Source: Rhynchopus euleeides (taxonomy: Eukaryota > Euglenozoa > Diplonemea > Diplonemida > Diplonemidae). From it: 64,000 nt of DNA. Every line of letters starts with the position of its first letter. The first letter of the stretch is position 1. Below, in pieces: positions 9,172-18,300 of the stretch. A program made the position numbers and the translations under genes. Where the stretch lies: positions 2,046,001-2,110,000 of the forward strand of contig OY723289.1 of assembly GCA_963210315.1 (NCBI GenBank), given 5' to 3'. The notes under the pieces were generated by a model that was not told the origin of the DNA, made no database searches, and saw only the letters and a program-made list of their open reading frames with translations.

Positions 9172-10395
9172 TCCCCCACCTCCAACCCCTGCCCCGCCTG
9201 GTTTTGACTTCCTGACGTTTCAGCTTTCTGCTTGATCATGGCATGGGGGGGATGCGCGCCGACTTTGGCGCAGGCAATGCGAGACATCAACCGGCACATC
9301 CCGGCAGGCTCTCTGACCAAATGGGCCAGCCCGATATTGAGTACCGTGCTGCGGTGCCGGGGGATCTGGAGGCGGTCTGCAAATGCCTGGCGGCACACTT
9401 CGCCCCGGTGGAGCCTTTGGGCGTGGCACTGGGCATCACCGACGACCCCAAGAGAGAGTGGTTCCACGAGCAGATATCTGCGGACACGCTGAAGGATAAC
9501 CGTGCCAGCTATGTGGCGGTGCACGACGGAGAGGTGGTGGGTGTCTGTCTCGCGACGTTCGACAGCATCGACGGGATCCTGACTGACCACAGCCCGCCTG
9601 TATCGGACAGCCTGCGGGACACACCCGACGTGCGCACGCTGCACGTGCTGCTGGAGGACATGGAGCAGGGCCTGCCGCAGGTGCTGGTGGAGGGCACTCT
9701 CCTTCCGGACATCGCTGCGCTGCGCGCCCTTCGCACCCTCTGCCACCTGCACATCATCACCGTCAGCAGCAGCCCTGTCTACCGGCGGCAGGGCATCGGG
9801 GCACGCCTGGTGGGCTGCGTGCTTGCTGCATGTGAGGCTGCTGGCTGCCAGGTGTGCCTCGCTACTGCGACCGCCGCCGCCTCCGCAGTCATGCTGGTCC
9901 GCAAGTTCGACGCACGCATCCTGCGCGAGATTTCATACAGCACCCTCACGCGTTCGGATGGTGCCCCGATTGTGTGCCCCGACGGCTGCGACAAAGCATG
10001 CCTCATGCTCATCAAGCCCCCCGCCAGCCTCTGTGCCCCGCAGTGCTGATCCGCAGAGAGGTGTGACGTGCAGGTGTCGTGTGCTGTTGTGACGGTGAGG
10101 GGCAGATGCCGTGCTGTGCGTGCTGAACCAACCCATGTGGGGTAGGCAGAGCGTCTCTTAAATTTGCCCTCCCAACACCCCCACCCCCATTTTTTGGGTG
10201 TTCTTTTTCCCTCTGTCGTGTTGCATGTTGTTGGCGCGGGAGCTGCCCAGGTTTTTTGGCCCACCCAGCTTCGCGCCCTGTCGTCGCAAATCGCAATAAT
10301 GCTTGTTGCGTGCCGACCGGCTGCCTTGCCCGAAACCTCTATTCCAGTCGGCACGAGGCGTTGGCATCTCTCTTGGATCGAGCGCGCTGCATCTG
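9172..10395 (+). repeat. Tandem duplication, unit 2 (uninterrupted)
   Basis: Direct repeat of 3970-9105 without its transposons. It preserves the pre-insertion sequence for both the telomere-like hAT element (around 10170-10180) and the TA-type element (around 10267). Sequence identity across the GNAT 3' two-thirds and its downstream 100 nt is essentially complete, indicating a recent duplication or recent gene conversion. Confidence 0.85.
9321..10049 (+). CDS. GNAT-family N-acetyltransferase, AANAT-like (copy 2)
   Basis: A 242-residue protein identical to the copy at 4231-4959 from the segment ISADTL onward, including the acetyl-CoA motif RRQGIG. Differences are confined to residues 27-51 (for example CLAAH for CMAAH and DDPKREW for DHPKTAW). 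The shared ATG at 9321 is preferred; an upstream in-frame ATG at 9243 would add 26 residues not conserved with copy 1. The clustered differences suggest gene conversion of the 3' part or diversifying change in a substrate-facing N-terminal region. Confidence 0.8.
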   Translation: MGQPDIEYRAAVPGDLEAVCKCLAAHFAPVEPLGVALGITDDPKREWFHEQISADTLKDNRASYVAVHDGEVVGVCLATFDSIDGILTDHSPPVSDSLRDTPDVRTLHVLLEDMEQGLPQVLVEGTLLPDIAALRALRTLCHLHIITVSSSPVYRRQGIGARLVGCVLAACEAAGCQVCLATATAAASAVMLVRKFDARILREISYSTLTRSDGAPIVCPDGCDKACLMLIKPPASLCAPQC

Positions 10396-10778
10396 GATCG
10401 CCGCACCTGCAGTGCAGTCATATCAGACACAGAATGCAGTGCGTGTGAATTGTGTCTGTGTGCCCCGGTATTTCTTCATCCGCGCATGTCCTGCCTGCAA
10501 TTGCGTAATACGGTTGCCCAGACAGAACCGCAGGTTGCGCCCACTGCCCCCCCCCCCTACCCCAGCTACCCCTGCCCCTGCACACTGCTGCTCGTGCAGA
10601 GTCTGTTGGAAGACTGCCTATGTGTGCATGTCCGCTGATGTGCTGCCATGAGCTTTCACCCCCTCTCCAGCAACCCTTTGCTTGTCTACCCCCCAGCAAC
10701 CCCCCTCTGGTTGGCTGCTGATTTCCTGAGCCCCCCGCCACTCCACCCCGCAGGCCAGGAAGGGGCCCTTCAGGAAGG
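10396..10778 (+). other. Region between the duplication and the ARMC1-like gene
   Basis: No gene seen. The last 130 nt are pyrimidine-rich and contain CCACTCCACCCCGCAG ending at 10752, 26 nt before the ARMC1-like ATG. That is a good splice-acceptor context, either for a leader intron or for trans-splicing. Confidence 0.4.
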
Positions 10779-11993
10779 ATGGCGGGCAGTGCGGTCACGG
10801 AGCTTAATGTCGTGACGCGCCTGCTCACGCTGTCCAGTGATGTTGCGAACCAGCCTTACATTGCCCGCAGAGGCATCCTGCCGACTTTAAAAAAGTTCCT
10901 GACGCACAGCGACCTTGAGGTGCAGACGACTGCCGCAAAGACGCTGAAGCTGCTCGCCAGTCATCCTGACAACCCGGAGTTCATCGCACAGGAGAATGGG
11001 CTGGTCGCAGCAGTGCTGCAGGCCTATGACGGTGCGGAGGCCCCTGATCTGAAAGCGGAGCTGGAGGGCGTGATGACGCACCTCAAGTCAGCCACACCCC
11101 AGGCCGAGCCTGCTGCGTCCACCTCGACTGAGACAAAAGCGTATCCAGTGGTCCCGGAAAACCACAAACGCCAGCTCGCGCCGCGGAACAAGGCGGACCG
11201 AGCCAAGGTGGTTCGGCGTCGAATGACGCTGCGGACGCCTAACATCTCCCCAGCCAACGTCGATGGCCTCGAGTACTTCTTGCAGAACATCCGTGGGATG
11301 GTATGTACGGGTGGGTTGAGTGCTGCATGCACTCAGACAAGGAGGGGGGAGCATCAGAGTTCGCTCAGTGCAACACGAAGCAAAAGGGTCAACGGGTGTC
11401 AGTCCCACGGGGGTCGACGCATCACACCCATATGCCCCACACAGATCTCGTACTCTATCGACACGCAGAACAAGACACTGAACCTGTTCCTGTCGACACC
11501 CAAGCACCTCCTGCTCAAGCACCTCAAAGACGTCGGCTTCGAAAGCGAGGTGCTTGAAGAGACTGTGGCGAAGGTATGCATCATGCCCTGCGGCCCCACT
11601 ACACATCCCATCCCCTTTGCAGACAAAGGAGTCGGGCGCCGGCAACACACCGTCGTACATGTCCGCAGGCGAGGTGCGTGAATCCGACTACAAAAAGTCG
11701 CTCGTGGTGCAGGGGGAGGCGAAGGACGTCGGTGGGTCCTCGCTGGCGGCGCGCCTGAAGGAGCACAAGGTATACCCGACCCACCCTGCTGCAAGGCGGT
11801 ATTCTATCGCGTTGCTATTCCGAATCTGTCCTGTTTTAGTTACCCTCCCCTCCCCACGACACACCCCACTGAGCCCAGCAAACCTCACCACCCAAACACC
11901 TCGCCCACACAGGCTCGCAACAAGGCAGCGTCAGAAGCAGACAGCTCCGTGTCTGGTTTCTTCTCAGGCCTCGCACGGAATCTGCTTTCGTAG
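10779..11993 (+). CDS. ARMC1-like armadillo-repeat protein, four exons
   Basis: Exons 10779-11300, 11445-11573, 11623-11769 and 11913-11993 join in phase 0 to a 292-residue protein; human ARMC1 has about 282. Residues 1-110 are helical and fit armadillo repeats (RGILPTLKKFLTHSDLEVQ... TLKLLA). Residues 150-217 (NVDGLEYFLQNIRGM then ISYSIDTQNKTLNLFL) match the ferredoxin-like half of ARMC1, which has GLDDTSRR... IKGVISFTFQM. The C-terminal exon ends FFSGLARNLLS, like the WLSTAANFLSRSF tail of the animal protein. Animal ARMC1 is known to associate with mitochondria and the MICOS/MIB complex; the same role here is inference. All three introns begin GTAT and end (A/G)CAG. Confidence 0.85.
11301..11444 (+). 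other. ARMC1-like gene, intron 1 (144 nt)
   Basis: GTATGT donor and CACACAG acceptor between phase-0 codons Met174 and Ile175. It contains in-frame read-through that would otherwise insert an unrelated Ser/Arg-rich segment. Confidence 0.8.
11574..11622 (+). other. ARMC1-like gene, intron 2 (49 nt)
   Basis: GTATGC donor and a pyrimidine tract ending CCTTTGCAG. At 49 nt it sets the lower size limit of clear introns in this window. Confidence 0.8.
11770..11912 (+). other. ARMC1-like gene, intron 3 (143 nt)
   Basis: GTATAC donor and CCCACACAG acceptor. The pyrimidine-rich interior includes TCTGTCCTG and CCTCCCCTCCCC. Removing it joins the conserved C-terminal exon in frame. Confidence 0.78.
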
Positions 11994-12258
11994 AAGAGGG
12001 AGAGTTGCGCGGTGTGTGTGTGTGTGGCGTATGTCGCGGAGGGGCGCAGCCAGGGAGGCACAACGGTTTGTGCCTTCCTGTGTATTTCCTTTCTCTCTTT
12101 AGACTGCCTGCAACAAGAACAGCGGATCTGTGTGTGGGGTCCCGACGGGCTGGGGGGGTGGGGGGGCAGGTGGGGAAGGGGTGTGCGTGCGGCACAGACA
12201 GTGGGGATCCGTCATCAAGAGCAGGGGCGCAGGGGCGCTGCTCGGGGTGCGTTTTGAC

Positions 12259-13178
12259 CAGGGGATAAGATAGGTCTGGTTTTCCGGTTTTCAAAACCAG
12301 GGTTTCCCGGTTTCCGGTTTTCTGGAAAAAAAAAAAGGGCCGATCGGATTTTCGCCGGTTTTTGGGGAACCTTTGTGACAGTCAACCAGTGGGACCATTA
12401 GCCAAAAAAATATGGAAAGTGACCCCATCGTGATCCGCACGGAGCTCAAACAGTCAAAAGAAAGCAGAGAAGCGGAGAAAAGGAGCCCAGCGGGACCCGG
12501 TGGGTGGTGATGTCCTCGTCATGCAGGTCTTCTAGCTTGATCATTCCGACCGCACCGTACTCCTTCTGGGCGGCTTGCCGAGCGCATGCACTCAATCTCG
12601 TTGCGGTGCACACTGCCAAGGACCACCCTGTCATCCACGCAAGCTACGACCTTGTCTCGAGCACGTTTGCCTTGCTGGGGATGGCACATGCAAACTCCGA
12701 TGTTTTCGGGAGTGCATGTCCGCTTTGGAGAGGATCGACGGATTCGGGTTCTGGCGGGACCGCGATTTGTGCAGTGTTGGAGACACCCGCTGGTGTTCGC
12801 ATGAGCGCACGTTGTGCGCATCGTCTGACTGACTGCCTCAAGGGGGTGGTCATGCAACAAGCTCGACCATGAAGGTAGTTGCCCTTCGTGAGGCGTACCA
12901 GCAGAGCAGCACCCTCAGGGGGGTTTGTCCTGATGCGGGAGGTGATGCGAAGCCGCGCTCCGTCAGTACGTGGACGCATTGAAAGCTCAGTTCCGTCCCT
13001 TCGGGGAGCTGCGTGGAGCAACACGCCACTGCTGTTCGGCAGAGCCTGGTCCAGCCGTGTTGGGTGTGATTCTGAGAGGGTTTGCGCGGGTCGCGCGCGC
13101 CGAAGGCGCGCGCGAAAAATTTCAAAACCAGAAAAACCGGAAAACGGCGCCAGAAAAAAAGTCTATCTTATACCCTAA
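12259..13178 (+). mobile_element. Decayed hAT element with transposase remnant (920 bp)
   Basis: The left end CAGGGGATAAGATAG pairs with the right end CTATCTTATACCCTAA. Near-identical 8-mers flank it: GTTTTGAC (12251-12258) and CTTTTGAC (13179-13186). Subterminal copies of a CCGGTTTTC-type motif sit at both ends, and a G/C hairpin (13090-13112) lies near the right end. The interior encodes pieces of a hAT transposase (12504-12835), so unlike the other hAT-type elements in the window this one descends from an autonomous copy. Confidence 0.7.
12504..12835 (+). pseudogene. hAT transposase fragment, frameshifted
   Basis: In one frame the segment CRAHALNLVAV followed by a helical stretch matches the conserved C-x-A/C-H-x-L-N-L block of hAT transposases. 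About 180 nt later, in the +1 frame, GDTRWCSHERTL matches the downstream D/T-R-W-x-x-R-x-x-A/L block of the same domain. The spacing between the blocks is as expected, but they lie in different frames, and the N-terminal BED finger and C-terminal dimerisation region are not visible. The gene is therefore inactive. This links the non-autonomous hAT-type elements in the window to a possible source. Confidence 0.6.
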
Positions 13179-13186
13179 CTTTTGAC

Positions 13187-15364
13187 ACTGCCACAAAAAG
13201 AAGAGAAGACTCGCAGGTGCGTGCGTATATGTGGCACTTGCGGGAGTTCTTATTTTTTTTGCGGGAAACAATGGGCCACGCCACGAACCCACAGCAAGAA
13301 AGAAACCCTGAATGTGACGGGCTGGGCTGGGGCAAAGAGGGATGAAGGCCGGGCAGAAGGCGCGTAATGGGGTGGCAGATGGAACTGATGGATCATCTCT
13401 GCCCCCTTTTCGAAGCCACCGTGGGCACACTGTGGCACTTGACATACTATGCTGTGGGGTCGTCACTCGGCACACAATGCCACATCACTCGAATCGGTTG
13501 GATCCCGCTATGACGTGATGTGGGTGCATGCCAAGGGACACACATTGTGAATACTTCACGCAAATCATGCGATTCAACAGACATGGCGATGCTGCAGCAG
13601 GACGCGATACCCACGGGTGGGAGTGTGCTGTGGTTGGAGTGCGGGTTGGGGGGCCCGAAAGTTCAAATTCAAAATGCAGAAGCAGCACGTCCGAGCTTTC
13701 CACTGCCGCGGACCCCACACACCACGCCACACATATATCGCACCTGGATTCCCATACCCTTCCCGCGCCACCCCCTCCCCGCCTGCCCCTGACTCTGCTA
13801 TATTATTGCCTGCCCCCTGTTTACTTTTCGTTCGGCCATCTCATTCATTTTAGTGGGGGGAGGAGGGTGCGAGGGGGGCAGCTTTTTCCGGGATGTGTGT
13901 GTGCGTGTCGTTACGTTCCGTGGTGCTGCGTTTCTGTTATATGTGTGCAGTTATATTTTTTTGCGCGCTGCGTGTGCCTCACAAACACCAAGGGAGGAGG
14001 GGGGAAACGGGGATGGGGGGGAGGTGGGGTGGCGATCGGCCTGTTCTTCTATAGCCTGCTCCCCGCCCCTCCCCACCCCCCCTTCCTTCAGATTTGTGCA
14101 TGCACCACGCAGTGCCACACACAGCTTTGCCCTCGGCACACACTTCACCCCCCCTCTCTCTTCCTCCTCCCTCCCCCCCCAACGATGGGCCGCGTGGAAA
14201 AGAAAAGAGGAAACACAAATTCTGGCCCTGCCCTTGCCCTGCACAGCCACACAGCGACCCTTCTGGTTATTTATATTCTGCCGATTGCTGCACAGCTTTA
14301 CGCGGCTTAGATGGCTTCTTCATACGGCCTGCAAGCAGGTGGATGGGTGGGTGGGTGCTGGGGATGGGGGGGGGGGGGGGAGGGGAGGGGGGGGGAGAGC
14401 TGGCGGAGGGGGCGAAAAGAAATAGGGTGACACGATACAGCTCTTCCTGAGCGGATTTTGGTTCCGACCACACACACTCTGCTGTGTTGTGTGACGTTGA
14501 GGGGCAAATCATCTTGGATGCGTCTTCGAAACGGCCCCCTCCGGGTGGTCCTTCCCCTCGCCCCCTCCCCCCCCGCCCCGGGCCCCCACGCCGCTGCAGC
14601 AGCAGCCCCGACAAAAACGCGACAGCGGAATGTGAGTGATTGTCGAACGAGGAGACCCGGAGAAGAAGAATATGCGACCCCCCCCCCCCCCCCCCTCCAA
14701 CCCCCTATCTACCCCTCCAAGCCCCCCCCCCCCAATCCGCGAGAAGGTGCTGGGAGACTTGCTTTTGCTTTCATTCTCGACAAACGCCCCCCCCCCCCAA
14801 TACCCTCTTCCATATTCACCACATCCAGAGCTTGCCGGCGCCCCGACCTCCTCCTCGCCCTTGCGGGACTGCTTGCTTGCTCTCTCCCCACCCGGTGATC
14901 CACCTGACGGATATGCAAAATAAGGGAGAAGGAAGCACAGTTGCTACGCTTTTCTTCTACTTCACTACACACCACCACCCACCACCAGACCTCACCCCTT
15001 CCTCCCTCCTCCGGGAGGGGAGGGGAAGGGGGGAGAGGGGGCAGCTTTGCCCCACCCCGCCCCCCCTCCACCTCCCGGCGGGGTTCTACGCCACTCACAC
15101 AACACCCATCCCCCCCACCCCCAACCCCCCCCTCCGTTTCTTTGCGTTGTAATATTTTCCGCCCGATAACGCGTTGTGTGGGGAGGCACCCCCACCCCCT
15201 CTCTCTTCTCCCTTCTCTTCTCTCTCGCCCAGCTGTGCTGCTGCCCCTGAAGCTTTCAGCCGACGGATTCGGCAAACCCATCAGAGAGGACAGCACACCC
15301 CTCCTCCTCCTCCTTTCCCCCCCCCTGTTTCTCGTCTCCCCCCGCCCCCCCCCAGGCAGGCGAT
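13187..15364. other. C-rich region upstream of the adenylate cyclase
   Basis: About 2.2 kb with dense C runs (for example 14681-14694, 14722-14732, 14788-14798) and G runs (14360-14394). Many long frames on both strands are Pro/Ser/His or Gly/Arg low-complexity translations of these tracts and have no recognisable domain. The last 60 nt form a long pyrimidine tract ending CCCCCCCCCAG at 15355, ten nt before the cyclase ATG. Confidence 0.5.
15310..15364 (+). promoter_or_regulatory. Pyrimidine tract and AG just upstream of the cyclase start
   Basis: An almost uninterrupted C/T stretch ends in CAG at 15353-15355, then GCAGGCGAT precedes the ATG at 15365. This is the layout of a splice acceptor, so the mature 5' end is probably produced by splicing, either of a leader intron or by addition of a spliced leader. 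A similar tract precedes 10779 and 34413. Confidence 0.45.
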
Positions 15365-18300
15365 ATGGGGACAGCCCAAAGGCAACGGGTTGTCACTTCC
15401 ATATTACCTCTCTACTCCGCTGCGGTCGCCCTCCTGTCCACTGCAGGGCCTGCCCACGCACTCCTCCCTGAGTGTGTCAGCGACTCGCGGGAATGCCTCT
15501 TCTCCTTCAACCAGGTGTTCGGGGATGCTGTCCAGCTGAAGTATGACGGCGACTACCAGAGGGTTCTCGAGAGCGAGCAGCACCGCCAGGAGTTCTGCGA
15601 CCCCCTCAACTGGGCGAAGCGGTCGGAGCTCTGCGGGGAATGCAGATACCGTCTCCACCTCACCGCCCCGGAGAGCGTCGCGGGCATGTCGTACTGCCTC
15701 AACCTGCTGGGGCTGAGCGGCTTCCCTGAAGAAAACATGATGCACCTTGCACACCCCCTCAACGGCAAACCGGTCGACCTGGTCTACGCCTGCGGTGCCT
15801 TCTCCGGGAAGGAAACAAACCTCAGCCAGTCCATCGTCTTCCACGACCTCGCCTGCGCTGGGCTGGGCGACGCCACCGCCGACATGATGCAACCCAGCGA
15901 TGCTGCGGGCGCCGCAATCTCCATCATCATGCTCGACCCCCGCAGCCTCTTCAGCGCCTTCGAAGGATACCCCCCTGGGTCCAGCCTGCCCTTCAGCGGA
16001 GGGTACATCCCTTTCTACGGCGTGTCGGAGCTGTCCGACCTGCCTGCAATCCGGGAGGCGTACGCCACAGGGCAGCGCCCGCAGGGCAAGGTTACCTTCT
16101 CCTGCCCGCAAGAGGAGCTGGCGGCGGCGGCGTCTGGGCGGGGCCTGGATGTGTCGCAGTATTACTCCGACACCTGCCCCTACTTCTTCAACGAGAAGAT
16201 GATGTGCGAGAGCCTGGTGGACCCGGAGATGCGGCTGTGCCAGGCATGCCCTCTCGAGGCGCAGGACCCGGCGACGCGGGAGACTATTGCCTGCCTGTGG
16301 TCCCCGGACCTCCTCCCCTCCCGCAGGGGGAATGTGATGGAGGGCGCCTTCCAATACCCCATGGTTGAGGATGTGGTGTTTGTCGACATCGACCAGTCCT
16401 CCTTCTGCACCAACGGGAGCATGGACGCCTTTGCGGGGAGGGTTGTTCTGTACTCCCCGCGCCAGATGGATGGGAACTGCTCCCGCCTCCGCACGCTGCA
16501 GGTTGCCTCAGCTGCGGGTGTGAAGGCCGCCGTGGTGGTGGGGGGGAACCGAGGCATCTGGGGCCCAGCTTTCGGCGTGGATGTCCCCACCGCATGCACC
16601 AAGGAGCCTTCGGGGTATGTGCCTATCAAGCGGTTCATGCAGGGTGGCGTGAAGATACGCGAGGGGGTGTGGTCGCGTTCGATGCGCTTCGAGAAGGGCG
16701 TCATGCCGCCGCCTCCCGCGAAGATCGAGGAGGGGGGTGCGCAGAGCATCCCCGTTGCCGCGGAGGACGACTCGGGGATCCTGTCGGAGACGGGTGTGAT
16801 GTTCAGCCTGGCGGCCCTGCCCCTGTCGCTGCTGGTGCTGCTGGTGGTCCTGTGCCGCAGGCGGGCCTCGCCAGTGCTGCCCCCCGAGTACTCCCCAGTC
16901 GGGGGGGCGGACTGCAACGGGAAGGAGGAGGTTGGGGTGACGCTGCCGCACGCAGGCATGCCGCTGAGCTGGTGCACCACGGCCCTGGCCCTCTCCCTTA
17001 TAGTGTGTGTCGCGGCGCTGGTGATGGTGATGTCGTACATCGCGGGGGAGCGTGGGGTGCAGACTGCGTCGGATGATGCCGAGGCGAATGTGGACTATCT
17101 GAACGACCTGAACCTGCTGAATGTGAACACCATGACCACGCAATACTTCGACCAGATGGTGTATTCGCTGACGAGGGAGTTCCGCGACCACATTGAGGCG
17201 GGGCTGGAGCATGCCAAGCCGCTGGTCGGGTTTGCCCGGCAGCCGTCAGAGTTGATGAACGACTTTAACTACTTGAGAGCAGGTGGCGGTGCCGCTGTGG
17301 CGGGCCGGCTCCTTCAGCAAGCATGTCACCAGGACGAGGGGGTATGTCCCCTGGCAGTTCCAGCTGTTTATGGACAACGGGTTCTACACAGACAGCAGCA
17401 GGCACATCAACAACTACCACGAGGATGGGGGGGATGGTGGCATCAACAGGACGAATGCGGCGGGGCTGTACGGCTTCATGAAGCGGGAGGGGGGCCTGGG
17501 TGTGGGGGTTGCCTACACCTTCACGCGTGCGGAGCACGACCCCTTCCTGCACCTCTTCTCGAGCCCCCTGCCGAAGGGGACGGATGCCACGCAGTTTGTG
17601 GAGTCGCTCGACAACGACTTCTTCGCAGGCACCACATACGCCACAGAGTGTGCCGAGGAGTGGCACCTCTCCGCCAACGGCAACGGCCCCCCCATCACCG
17701 TGCTGCTGCCTGTGTACAACGGGCAGGGCGAGGTGCATGCAGAGAAGCCCAACGGCCTGCTGTCTATCTCGCTGCCCCTGCTTCAGCTAGCCACGGAGAT
17801 GCTCTCGGTGCTCTCGGAGCAGGCACAGCTGCAGGAGAACATGACTGTGGCATTCTTCGACTCGCGCGGCATCATCTTTGTCTCCAACCACCGGATGTTC
17901 AAGATGACCGAGTCCCTGCAGGAGACGGACAAGATGGGGACCTGCCTGCACACAGTCCGCAACACACCCCGCATCGAGGTCAACGCCCTCGCCAACAAGC
18001 TCATTGCAGATTACGGCACCCTCACGCCTGAGCCGAAGGTCAGGGTGCGGAACTCTGTCGTGTCATTCCAATTCGACCAGAGGGCCTACTACGGAGGCGA
18101 TTCGAGCGTGCTCATCGACATCCCTATGGATGGCAACGTGCGGGACGTGTCAGGGTCTGAGTGGGATACCCGCCTTCACGGCTGCACCAACGCGTGCTTC
18201 ATCAAGAACCCTGGTGACGAGGCGACAGACGACATGAGCCCTGAGGCACGCAGGCCGGAGGACCACCACCACCTGAGCGTGCTGCGTCTCAACGGCACGC

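Noticed and set aside
13528..15296. Frames of 190-260 codons upstream of the cyclase
   Set aside because: They are Pro/Ser/Arg/Gly translations of poly-C and poly-G tracts with no domain or conserved start.
15404..16354. Long antisense frames across the cyclase gene
   Set aside because: High G/C at third codon positions of the real gene keeps the opposite strand open; the translations have no domain.
17225..17282. Two separate genes, one ending near 18031 and another starting at a GTG at 17283
   Set aside because: The first frame loses sensible composition after 17282, and removing a 58-nt GT...AG segment joins the two into one receptor cyclase.
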